From positions 1 to 13,345 of the forward strand of contig CAMLIZ010000129.1 in assembly GCA_946480245.1 (NCBI GenBank): 13,345 nucleotides of DNA. Direction: 5' to 3'. Position 1 is the first letter of the stretch, and every line of letters starts with the position of its first letter. The translations under genes and the position numbers were made by a program. The stretch is from an uncultured Pseudomonadota bacterium (GTDB lineage Bacteria; Pseudomonadota; Gammaproteobacteria; Burkholderiales; Burkholderiaceae). This document shows, in pieces, positions 7,040 through 13,345 of this stretch. The notes beneath the pieces were generated by a model, which saw only the letters and a program-made list of their open reading frames with translations, was not told the DNA's origin and made no database searches.

Positions 7040-8068
7040 ATGCCCGTCGCGCCCATCCACCCCACGTACGTACGCCTGCTGCGTGTGCTGCTGCGCCGCC
7101 TGGGCGCCGATGCCGATGCCCTGCTGCATGCGGCAGGCATCGAGGCGCACCAGCTGGCGAACGATGCGCCCGCGCTGCCCCTGGAGTCGGTGTCGCGGTT
7201 GGCGATCGAGAGCATGCGCATCACCGGCCGCCCCTGGCTGGGGCTGGAGCTGGGTGCGTCGATCGAGCCGAGCAGCCACGGGGCCCTGGGGCTCGCCGTC
7301 ATCACGAGCCCGCAGTTGCGGGCCGCGGTGCGAACCATCGCGCGACATGCCGGGGCCCGAGGCGCGATGCTGCAGTGGACGCTGGACGAGCGCGGCGGCG
7401 GCGCTCGGCTTTCCGTGAGACCGGCATGGCCGATCGGCCATGCGCAAGGGTTCATCCTGGACGTGGCGCTCGCGTGTCTCCTGCGCGCGCTCATCGCCGT
7501 GGCAGGCACGCTGCAGGGGCTGCAGATCGCGGTGCCAGGCGCCCGGCCCGGGTGGTGGGCGCAATACCGGGCACTGGCGGAGGCGGGGTTCACCTTCGAG
7601 GCGCAAGCGTTGTCGCTGCAGTTCCCGGCGTCGCTGCTGGACGCGCCCGGCGTCGCGGCCGATGGGCCGGTGCACGCGGCCGCCCTGCGTGAATGCGAAG
7701 CGCAAGCGGCCGCCGCGCGGCACGACGCGCTGTCGGCAGCGGCCATCGTCGAGCGACGGCTTCGCGCCGTGCACGACGGCGCCTACCCCGGCCAACAGCA
7801 ACTGGCGCGCGAACTGCAGTGCTCCGTGCGCACGCTGATGCGCCGCCTGGCGCACGAAGGCACCAGCTACCAGCGATTGCTCGACGGCGCGCGCCAGGAC
7901 CGCGCGCTGTGGTACCTGCAGCACACACAGGCCTCCGTGGAGGAGATCGCGCACGCGTTGGGCTACGAGGATGCCTCCAACTTTGGCCGCACGTGCAGGC
8001 GGTGGTTCGGCGAGCCCCCGGCCCGCCTGCGCTCTGCGCTGCTCGAAACCCAGCACATCCCGGTGTGA
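7040..8068 (+). CDS. AraC-family transcriptional regulator (putative alkane-response)
   Basis: A cytosolic DNA-binding regulator of 342 residues, the usual length for this subfamily. Residues about 1-220 match the long arabinose-binding-like N-terminal domain (HPTYVRLLRVLLRRLGAD at the start, GALGLAVITSPQLRAAVR in the middle). Residues about 248-340 form the double helix-turn-helix, with QLARELQCSVRTLMRRL as the first reader helix region and VEEIAHALGYEDASNFGRTCRRWFG as the signature. It is divergent from alkB by 74 bp. In Acinetobacter an AraC/XylS-type regulator, AlkR, is encoded next to the alkane hydroxylase it activates, so I infer the same role here. The inducer is unknown. It could instead regulate the tyrosinase operon downstream, but the 221-bp gap argues against simple co-transcription. 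Confidence 0.9.
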   Translation: MPVAPIHPTYVRLLRVLLRRLGADADALLHAAGIEAHQLANDAPALPLESVSRLAIESMRITGRPWLGLELGASIEPSSHGALGLAVITSPQLRAAVRTIARHAGARGAMLQWTLDERGGGARLSVRPAWPIGHAQGFILDVALACLLRALIAVAGTLQGLQIAVPGARPGWWAQYRALAEAGFTFEAQALSLQFPASLLDAPGVAADGPVHAAALRECEAQAAAARHDALSAAAIVERRLRAVHDGAYPGQQQLARELQCSVRTLMRRLAHEGTSYQRLLDGARQDRALWYLQHTQASVEEIAHALGYEDASNFGRTCRRWFGEPPARLRSALLETQHIPV

Positions 8069-8069
8069 T

Positions 8070-8170
8070 GGCGTAGGGCGCAGCGCGGCGTTGCGCAAGC
8101 GATGCAATGCCGGCGTGCCGGAGCGAAAAAAGTCGCTTGAGATGAGCGGCCGAGTGGGCCACCCTACGCC
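8070..8170. repeat. Widely spaced 9-bp inverted repeat in the intergenic region
   Basis: GGCGTAGGG at 8070-8078 is mirrored by CCCTACGCC at 8162-8170, 83 bp apart. Between them is a second small stem, AGCGA/TCGCT (8122-8126 and 8133-8137), closed by an A-rich loop. It could be a looping operator pair or the base of a long leader structure ahead of the tyrosinase operon. Chance is possible at this GC content. Confidence 0.3.
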
Positions 8171-8241
8171 TGCCACGAGTGGTGGTCATGCGCAGTCACG
8201 GCAGGCCGCTGCAACGCTCGGGCGGCCTCGCGCTCACGATG

Positions 8242-8257
8242 GGCCGAGGCCTCGGCC
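8242..8257. promoter_or_regulatory. Perfect 16-bp palindrome upstream of tyrosinase (candidate operator)
   Basis: GGCCGAGGCCTCGGCC is fully self-complementary. Its half GGCCTCG recurs in direct orientation at 8224-8230, 24 bp before its second copy at 8248-8254. It ends 32 bp before the tyrosinase ATG. A weak TTAATC at 8262-8267 could be a -10, in which case the palindrome would cover the -35 region. The ribosome binding site AGGGAG (8275-8280) follows at nine bases from the ATG. In RNA it could form a 6-bp stem with a GGCC loop, but no T-run follows. Confidence 0.4.
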
Positions 8258-8289
8258 ACTCTTAATCGACAAACAGGGAGAGATCCACA

Positions 8290-9903
8290 ATGGGCACCAT
8301 CATTCGCAACAACGCCTGGAACTCAGGCGGCGATTTCAGCAATCAAGACCTGCTCTGGTACGCCAAGGGCGTTGGAAAGATGATGCAGCGGGGGCTCGAC
8401 GATCCCGCGAGCTGGTGGTTCTTTGCCGCCATTCATGGCGAGTACGTCAACCCCGACAACCCGTGGTACCCCAACCCGCCTGCCTTTCCTGCCTGGAGCG
8501 ACATCACCAGCCCGCCGGGCGTGCCGGCGACGCCTCTGCCCAGCCAGTCGACCCAGGACAAGTACTGGAACCAGTGTCAACACGGCAGCTGGTATTTCCT
8601 GCCCTGGCACCGCGGCTACCTGATGGCCCTGGAAGCCCAGCTGCGTGCGGACATCAAGAGCCTGGGCGGGCCAAGCACCTGGGCGTTGCCGTACTGGAAC
8701 TACTTTGGCGGCGCACAGGGTGTGCAGGCCGTGATGCCGCCGGCCTTCGCCCAGAAGACCCTGCCCGATGGCTCGGCCAATCCCTTGTACGTGGCCATGC
8801 GCTACGGCCCGGACGCCAACGGCAAGGTCTACATCCCCACGGTGGCGTGGGCGCAAACGCATCCGGTGGACCCGAATTGGAGCTATGGGGACGTGTCTTC
8901 CGCCTGCATGAGCAACGACGTCTACACGGGCAGCGATGCGGCAACGCCGCCGCCCGGGTTCGGCGGGCCCGCCACCGGCTTCTCGCACGACGGCGGCACA
9001 CACGGGAACATGGAGAGCAATCCGCACGACCTGGTGCATGTTTACACCGGCGGCGTGGTCAGCAACAGCGACTACGGGCTGATGGCTGACCCCGGCACGG
9101 CCGCACTCGACCCGATCTTCTACCTGCACCACGCCAACATCGACCGCATGTGGGCCGTCTGGAACGCGGCCGGCAATGCGAACCCAACAGACGCGGATTG
9201 GCTCAAGGGCCCGGCACAGGTGTTCATCATGCCGATGCCGGGCGGCGAGTCCTGGATCTACACGCCCAACGACGTGAAGAGCCTGGCCACGCTGAACTAC
9301 ACCTACCAGGAACTCGGCGACCAGGCCCCGCCCGCCGCTGCACGCGTGACGCAACGGCTGCAACTGCTGCGGATGGTCAATGCCGCACCGGACCTGGCAT
9401 CGCCGCGCAAGAAGAGGTCTGCCGAATTGCTGGGCGCCAGTGCGGGTTCGGTGCGGATCTCCGGAAAGGGCACTTCGCCGATCCCCGTTCGGCTGGATCC
9501 CGGCAACCGAAAGCTGCTGGAAGCCAGCCTCAGCCCGGCGGCCGCCGCCCCCCTGCCGGACAACGTGTACCTGCAGCTCGAGAACGTGACGGGCACGCTG
9601 GACGCCACCGTGCTCGGCGTCTTCCTCAACCTGCCCGTCGGTGCCGGCGAGGCGGAGCGCCGCGCACAGCACGTGGGCGACGTGGCGCTGTTCGGCTTGC
9701 GGCGTGCCAGCGCGAAAGACGGCGCCCATGGTGGCGCCGGCCTCAGCTTCATCCTCGACGTGACCGGTTTCGTGGACCAACTGCACTTGCAGGGCAAGCT
9801 GTCGGACGAGGCCCTCCAGGTCAGCCTGATTCCGCGGCAATCGCTGCCGGGCGAGTCGGCGATCGAGGTCGCCCGCGTCAGCCTCTATCGCCAGCCCTAT
9901 TGA
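8290..9903 (+). CDS. Tyrosinase / polyphenol oxidase-like type-3 copper enzyme
   Basis: Oxidises phenols or catechols to o-quinones with a dinuclear copper centre. The protein has 537 residues. The CuA ligands are H49 (AIHGEY), H98 and H107 (CQHGSWYFLPWHRGY). C96, two before H98, is placed to form the Cys-His thioether known from fungal and plant enzymes. The CuB ligands are H246 and H250 (SNPHDLVHVYTGG) and one of H280/H281 (DPIFYLHHANIDRMW). E242 fits the conserved 'waterkeeper' Glu; the residue after H246 is Asp247. After a linker with a basic RKKR, residues 378-537 form a C-terminal domain resembling the plant PPO shield domain (LQLENV, VFLNLP, ILDVTGFVDQL, IEVARVSLY). No signal peptide or Tat motif is seen. 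It leads an operon with a membrane protein and a copy of its own C-terminal domain. Native substrate, and mono- versus diphenolase activity, cannot be read from sequence. Confidence 0.93.
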   Translation: MGTIIRNNAWNSGGDFSNQDLLWYAKGVGKMMQRGLDDPASWWFFAAIHGEYVNPDNPWYPNPPAFPAWSDITSPPGVPATPLPSQSTQDKYWNQCQHGSWYFLPWHRGYLMALEAQLRADIKSLGGPSTWALPYWNYFGGAQGVQAVMPPAFAQKTLPDGSANPLYVAMRYGPDANGKVYIPTVAWAQTHPVDPNWSYGDVSSACMSNDVYTGSDAATPPPGFGGPATGFSHDGGTHGNMESNPHDLVHVYTGGVVSNSDYGLMADPGTAALDPIFYLHHANIDRMWAVWNAAGNANPTDADWLKGPAQVFIMPMPGGESWIYTPNDVKSLATLNYTYQELGDQAPPAAARVTQRLQLLRMVNAAPDLASPRKKRSAELLGASAGSVRISGKGTSPIPVRLDPGNRKLLEASLSPAAAAPLPDNVYLQLENVTGTLDATVLGVFLNLPVGAGEAERRAQHVGDVALFGLRRASAKDGAHGGAGLSFILDVTGFVDQLHLQGKLSDEALQVSLIPRQSLPGESAIEVARVSLYRQPY

Positions 9904-9916
9904 GGCACCGCGCGCC

Positions 9917-10678
9917 ATGGTCTACGACCGGAAAGTGGTCGCGCGGCTGCGGTACCACGTGCTGGGTGTCAGCGTTGCCGCGTGGGCGCTCATGGTCGTC
10001 TGGCCGGTCGGGTCGGGCGGCCCACTGGCGGCGTCCCTGTGCAGTTCGGGCCGCGGTGCGTGGCTGACGGCGGACTGGTTCGTCTCTGCCGGCCTGGGGT
10101 GGATGCTGATGATCGTGGCGATGATGCTGCCCGTGAGCATTCCCGCCTTGGTCCACATCCGCCTCAGCACGTTCGCCCGGGATCGGTGGCGCGCGATGGC
10201 CCTCTTCCTGGCCGGTTACGGCGCCATCTGGTTGGTGGCGGGCTGGATGCTGAAGGCCTTGGACATGCTGGTTCGCAACGCGGCCGCCGACCTGCCACAT
10301 CCGGCCCTGGCCGCGGCCGCGCTGGCTCTGGTGTGGCAGGTATCGCCAGCCAAGCAGTGCTGCCTCAACCGTTGCCACGCGCATCGACCGCTGGCCGCCT
10401 TCGGCTGGCGGGCGATGCGCGATGCGGTGGCCCTGGGGCTGAGGCATGGCGTGTGGTGCGTCGGCAGTTGCTGGGCCTTGATGCTGCTGGTGCTGCTGCT
10501 GCCGCATGGGCATGCGGCCGGCATGGCGGCCGCAGCGGTTCTGATGCTCAGCGAGCGCCTGGATCCGCCCCGGCCACCGGCATGGCGGCTGCGCGGCATG
10601 AAGTCGGCAGTGCTGTGGCTGCGCCGCGAATGGGCATGGCGCGCCAATTGCACGAGACTTGGCCGCCAGCAGCACTGA
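9917..10678 (+). CDS. DUF2182 family integral membrane protein
   Basis: A 253-residue multi-pass membrane protein with about five to six predicted helices: near 14-32, 54-80 (GWMLMIVAMMLP, a family hallmark), 92-115, 128-143, 178-197 and 199-212. It has the family's cytosolic-loop Cys/His cluster SPAKQCCLNRCHAH (C148, C149, C153, H154, H156) and a second motif, LRHGVWCVGSCWALM (H177, C181, C185). These, with Met-rich helix two, are compatible with metal handling, but no function is established for the family that I know of. It begins 13 bp after the tyrosinase stop, with TGAGG around that stop as a weak ribosome site, so it belongs to the same operon. I infer a role in copper supply to, or membrane placement of, the tyrosinase. 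Confidence 0.82.
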   Translation: MVYDRKVVARLRYHVLGVSVAAWALMVVWPVGSGGPLAASLCSSGRGAWLTADWFVSAGLGWMLMIVAMMLPVSIPALVHIRLSTFARDRWRAMALFLAGYGAIWLVAGWMLKALDMLVRNAAADLPHPALAAAALALVWQVSPAKQCCLNRCHAHRPLAAFGWRAMRDAVALGLRHGVWCVGSCWALMLLVLLLPHGHAAGMAAAAVLMLSERLDPPRPPAWRLRGMKSAVLWLRREWAWRANCTRLGRQQH

Positions 10679-10708
10679 ACCGGACCGCACGACGAAGGAG
10701 CTTCCGTG

Positions 10709-11245
10709 ATGAGCGATCAGCCCCCGAGCCACGGCCCGCCCGCAATGCCCGCGGGCGACGCGGCCCCCGCCACGGAACTGGTGCTCCTGGCCTCCAGCCG
10801 CGATGCCATCGTGGTGCAGCGCGCAGGCATTGAAGTCAGCTTGACGCCGGAGCCAGAGGCCGCCGGGTGGCTCGCGCAGCCCGCGGCTGGCGGCGGCCAC
10901 AGCCCCGCCATTCGAATGCTGGTGACGCTGGAACACGTGCGTGGCACGAACGACGCCACCGTCCTGCGGGTCTTCCTGCGCTCGCCTGCGCCATCGCAGG
11001 GCGAAGCGGCCGAGACCTTCCTGGCGAGCGCCGGCCTGTACGGGCTCAGGCGCGCCAGCGCGTCGGGGGCTGGCGATGGCCTTCAGTGCCAGCTCGATGT
11101 CACATCGCATGCCGGGCTGCTGATGCAGGCGATGCGCAACCAGGCCGCACACCTTGTCCTGGCCATACGGCCGCCACGGCCCCTGCCGCAAGGCACGGCC
11201 ATCTCCATCGAGCGAATACGGCTGTCGGCTGAGAAGTTCGAGTGA
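10709..11245 (+). CDS. Stand-alone paralogue of the tyrosinase C-terminal domain
   Basis: A 178-residue soluble protein with no signal peptide or membrane helix. By eye it aligns over its length with residues 378-537 of the tyrosinase two genes upstream. GTNDATVLRVFL (79-90) matches GTLDATVLGVFL. LYGLRRASA (110-118) matches LFGLRRASA. LDVT and the ending LPQGTAISIERIRLS match LDVT and LPGESAIEVARVSLY. The first 20 residues are Pro/Ala-rich linker. I chose ATG 10709 because AAGGAG at 10695-10700 is eight bases away; a GTG directly before it is only five away. It lacks any copper-binding histidine pair, so it cannot be an oxidase. The operon position suggests it acts on the tyrosinase in trans, as a caddie-like chaperone, a lid or an inhibitor (inference). 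Confidence 0.85.
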   Translation: MSDQPPSHGPPAMPAGDAAPATELVLLASSRDAIVVQRAGIEVSLTPEPEAAGWLAQPAAGGGHSPAIRMLVTLEHVRGTNDATVLRVFLRSPAPSQGEAAETFLASAGLYGLRRASASGAGDGLQCQLDVTSHAGLLMQAMRNQAAHLVLAIRPPRPLPQGTAISIERIRLSAEKFE

Positions 11246-11275
11246 CCGGCCGCTGCGCCCGGTGCCGGCCTTCAC
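11242..11275. terminator. Imperfect hairpin spanning the convergent stops
   Basis: GTGA-CCGGC (11242-11250) pairs with GCCGG (11264-11268) and, after a 3-nt bulge, TCAC (11272-11275). The arms include the stop codons of the tyrosinase-operon gene and of the opposing AraC-type gene. There is no T-run. It is a weak candidate for a shared 3' structure. Confidence 0.25.
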
Positions 11276-12297
11276 CTCTCCACAGCGCCCCCACCGCGCC
11301 GAAACGCCGCCGGCGATTGCCCCGCCCACTGCTTGAACGCGCGCGCAAAGCTCTTCTCGCTCGCAAACCCCACCGCCGCTGCCACCTGCTTCACCGGCTG
11401 CCCGCCGCGCGCGAGCAGCTGCTGCGCGAGCTCGGCGCGGGCCTCGTCCTTCAGCGCCTGCAGGCTGGCGCCCTCGTCGCGCAGCTGGCGGTGCAGCGTG
11501 CGCACCGACACGTGCAGCGCATCGGCCAGCGCGTCGGCGCTGCGCAGGTCGCCGGCGCGTTCGCGCAGCAGCGCGCGCACGCGCTGCACCAGCAGGCGGT
11601 CGCGGCGGTAGGGCCGCACGATCAGTTGCAGCGCATGCTGCAGCATGGCCTGCAGCGCGCGCTCGTCACGGCGCACCGGCAGCGCGAGGTACTGCGCGTC
11701 GAACGCAAAGCCGGCCTGCGGCGCGCCAAATTGAACCGGGCCGGGAAACAGCCGCTCGTACACGTCGGCATGCGGCGGGGCGGCGAACGGCAGCTGCGTG
11801 TGGCGCAGTGGAATGCGCGAATCCACGAGCCAGCTCGCCACGCCGTGCACGTTGCGCAGGTTGGTGAGCAGGCAGAACTCGCGCGCTGCGCCGAAGCGGC
11901 GCTGCTCGGTGAGCGTGAGGTGCGCCACGCCGTCGGCCTCGTGCAGCGTGAACAGCAGATCCTCGGTGAGCAGGCGGTGGTGGCGGCACCAGCGCTTGAG
12001 CGCCACCCCCAGCGTGGGTGCGGTGAGCGAGGCGCGCGCGAGCATGCCGTAGCTGCCCCAAGGAAGGCGGCGCGAGAACCAGCCCAGCGCCTCGTCGTCC
12101 AGCTGCTGCATGGCGTGGCGCGCAAAGGCCTCCAGCTGGTCGGCCGTGATGCGGGCGGTGCTGCGCTTGAGCATCGCTGGCGTGATTTGCGCCTGCTTCA
12201 GCGCCGCCGTCGGGTCGGCCCCCTGGCGCTGGAATGCCAGCAGCATGGCATGGACGAATGCGATCGGCGTGGCGGCCACGGGCGGGCGTTGCGGCAT
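11272..12297 (-). CDS. AraC-family transcriptional regulator
   Basis: A 341-residue cytosolic regulator with the same architecture as the one at 7040-8068. A long arabinose-binding-like N-terminal domain (about 10-215; features FVHAMLLAFQRQGADP, WGSYGMLARASLTAPTLG, RHHRLL) precedes an AraC-type double helix-turn-helix (about 245-338; SVRTLHRQLRDEG, VKQVAAAVGFASEKSFARAFKQWAG, ending SPAAFRR). The start is ATG at 12297. The same frame stays open far upstream, to 13170, but that part is antisense to the carboxylase gene and is not real coding. The gene is divergent from the methylcrotonyl-CoA carboxylase gene and convergent with the tyrosinase operon. By position it most likely controls the carboxylase gene or itself; the ligand is unknown. 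Leucine/isovalerate (liu) clusters are commonly controlled by the MerR-type LiuR, so an AraC regulator here would be a variant. Confidence 0.92.
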   Translation of the reverse strand: MPQRPPVAATPIAFVHAMLLAFQRQGADPTAALKQAQITPAMLKRSTARITADQLEAFARHAMQQLDDEALGWFSRRLPWGSYGMLARASLTAPTLGVALKRWCRHHRLLTEDLLFTLHEADGVAHLTLTEQRRFGAAREFCLLTNLRNVHGVASWLVDSRIPLRHTQLPFAAPPHADVYERLFPGPVQFGAPQAGFAFDAQYLALPVRRDERALQAMLQHALQLIVRPYRRDRLLVQRVRALLRERAGDLRSADALADALHVSVRTLHRQLRDEGASLQALKDEARAELAQQLLARGGQPVKQVAAAVGFASEKSFARAFKQWAGQSPAAFRRGGGAVER

Positions 12298-12408
12298 CCG
12301 GCCAGTGTGTCCGGCACTGGCACGATTTGCAACGTCATTGGCGCGCTTGGGTTGCCCCGGTGCGCCAACCCGGCTCCTAGAATCGCCTGATCCCCAGGAG
12401 ACGCCCGC
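12298..12408. promoter_or_regulatory. Divergent control region with 7-bp inverted repeat
   Basis: GCCAGTG (12301-12307) and CACTGGC (12315-12321) form an inverted repeat with a 7-nt spacer, three bases from the AraC-gene ATG, where its ribosome site would be. For the carboxylase gene, TAGAAT (12378-12383) is a good -10-like hexamer and AGGAG (12396-12400) is a Shine-Dalgarno eight bases before ATG 12409. A TTGCCC (12352-12357) is -35-like, but its 20-bp spacing is too long for a standard promoter. Confidence 0.45.
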
Positions 12409-13345
12409 ATGCCGACGCTCGCCACCCAGCTCAACCCGCGCAGCGAGGATTTCAAGCGCAACGCCGACGCGATGCGCACGCTGGTGCAGGACCTGAACGC
12501 CCAGCTCGAGCGCATCGCGCAGGGCGGCGGCGAGGCGGCGCGCGCCAAGCACCTGGGGCGCGGCAAGCTGCTGCCGCGCGAGCGCGTGGAGATGCTGCTC
12601 GACCCCGACACGCCGTTCCTCGAGCTGGCGCCGCTGGCCGCACTCAACGTGTACGACAACGCGGCGCCGGGCGCCGGCCTGATCGCCGGCATCGGGCGCG
12701 TGAGCGGCGTGGAATGCGTGATCGTGTGCAACGACGCCACGGTAAAGGGCGGCACCTACTACCCGCTCACGGTCAAGAAGCACCTGCGCGCGCAGGAGGT
12801 GGCGGCGCAGAACCGGCTGCCCTGCCTTTACCTGGTGGATTCGGGCGGCGCCAACCTGCCCAACCAGGACGAGGTGTTCCCCGATCGCGACCACTTCGGC
12901 CGCATCTTCTACAACCAGGCCAACCTGAGCGCGCAAGGCGTGCCCCAGGTGGCCGTGGTGATGGGCTCGTGCACGGCGGGCGGCGCCTACGTGCCGGCGA
13001 TGAGCGACGAGACCATCATCGTGAAGAACCAGGGCACCATCTTCCTCGGCGGCCCGCCGCTGGTGAAGGCCGCCACCGGCGAGGTGGTGAGCGCGGAGGA
13101 CCTGGGCGGCGGCGACGTGCACACGCGCCTGTCGGGCGTGGCCGACCACCTGGCCGAGAACGACATGCATGCGCTGGCGCTGGCGCGCCGCATCGTGGCC
13201 GACCTCAACTGGCGCAAGCCGCAGCCGCTGGCCGTGTTGCCGCCGCGGCCGCCTGCGCTGCCGCCCGAAGAGCTGCTGGGCGTGATCCCCACCGACACGC
13301 GCAAGCCCTTCGACGTGCGCGAGATCATCGCGCGCATCGTCGACG
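12409..13345 (+). CDS. liuB: Methylcrotonyl-CoA carboxylase, carboxyltransferase (beta) subunit (3' end off window)
   Basis: Transfers the carboxyl group from carboxybiotin to 3-methylcrotonyl-CoA in leucine and isovalerate breakdown; the partner is the biotin-carrying alpha subunit, expected downstream. The first 312 residues of an expected ~535 are present. Evidence: [16 protein letters not shown] at the N-terminus, [52 protein letters not shown] (186 onward), and [12 protein letters not shown] (214-225), which with [22 protein letters not shown] separates this subunit from propionyl- and acetyl-CoA carboxylases. The start is ATG with AGGAG eight bases upstream. A geranyl-CoA carboxylase beta subunit is the nearest alternative and cannot be fully excluded on a partial sequence. 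The gene symbol follows Pseudomonas usage (also called mccB). Confidence 0.93.
   Translation, partial: MPTLATQLNPRSEDFKRNADAMRTLVQDLNAQLERIAQGGGEAARAKHLGRGKLLPRERVEMLLDPDTPFLELAPLAALNVYDNAAPGAGLIAGIGRVSGVECVIVCNDATVKGGTYYPLTVKKHLRAQEVAAQNRLPCLYLVDSGGANLPNQDEVFPDRDHFGRIFYNQANLSAQGVPQVAVVMGSCTAGGAYVPAMSDETIIVKNQGTIFLGGPPLVKAATGEVVSAEDLGGGDVHTRLSGVADHLAENDMHALALARRIVADLNWRKPQPLAVLPPRPPALPPEELLGVIPTDTRKPFDVREIIARIVD

Noticed and set aside
5286..7418. 710-aa plus-strand frame running across the ydeI-like gene, alkB and the AraC-type gene
   Set aside because: It crosses three real genes in other frames and has no recognisable motif; it is an effect of the high GC content.
8122..8137. Hairpin AGCGA/TCGCT with A-run as terminator of the AraC-type gene
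   Set aside because: The run is A, not T, on the transcribed sense strand and the stem is only 5 bp; no minus-strand gene ends here.
8069..8289. Possible small gene or RNA in the 221-bp gap before tyrosinase
   Set aside because: No open frame with a ribosome site and no recognisable RNA family; only the repeats listed are visible.
8323..9918. 531-aa open frame on the minus strand opposite the tyrosinase
   Set aside because: Antisense shadow; the plus strand has all type-3 copper motifs and a good ribosome site.
12298..13170. Upstream extension of the AraC-type gene to 632 aa, or a separate N-terminal domain
   Set aside because: This part is antisense to the clearly real carboxylase gene and crosses its promoter. 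The AraC protein is of normal length from ATG 12297.

Overview
This is a GC-rich (about 70% by impression) chromosomal stretch with very dense coding, GTG starts, 4-bp stop/start overlaps and typical betaproteobacterial protein families. It most likely comes from a member of the Burkholderiales (Rubrivivax/Ideonella/Methylibium or comamonad type). That placement is inferred from protein style, since there is no rRNA in the window. I see no insertion sequence, tRNA, CRISPR array or phage gene.

Left part (1-3710, all minus strand): a three-gene run. It starts with a large membrane-anchored hybrid histidine kinase whose N-terminus looks like the copper-binding ethylene-sensor domain of ETR1-type receptors. 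A single-domain response regulator follows with a GTGA overlap, then phosphatidylserine decarboxylase (psd), which leaves the window at its left edge. Divergent from the kinase is a PAS-PAS-GGDEF diguanylate cyclase, coupled by another GTGA overlap to a YdeI/OmpD-associated family protein.

Middle (5799-8068): an AlkB-type alkane monooxygenase gene, convergent with the ydeI-like gene and divergent from an AraC-family regulator. This resembles the known alkM/alkR arrangement and suggests an alkane-oxidation gene with its own regulator.

The most distinctive part (8242-11245) is a three-gene plus-strand operon. It encodes a polyphenol-oxidase-like tyrosinase with a C-terminal shielding-type domain, a DUF2182 multi-pass membrane protein rich in Cys/His motifs, and a small stand-alone protein that by eye is a paralogue of the tyrosinase's own C-terminal domain. 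I infer that the last two proteins help copper loading, latency or localisation of the tyrosinase. This is the best candidate here for an undescribed functional unit. A perfect 16-bp palindrome sits just upstream of it.

Right part (11272-13345): a second AraC-family regulator on the minus strand, convergent with the tyrosinase operon. It is divergent from the carboxyltransferase (beta) subunit of methylcrotonyl-CoA carboxylase (leucine/isovalerate degradation), which runs off the right edge. The 111-bp gap between them holds a 7-bp-arm inverted repeat next to the regulator start and a promoter-like element plus Shine-Dalgarno for the carboxylase.
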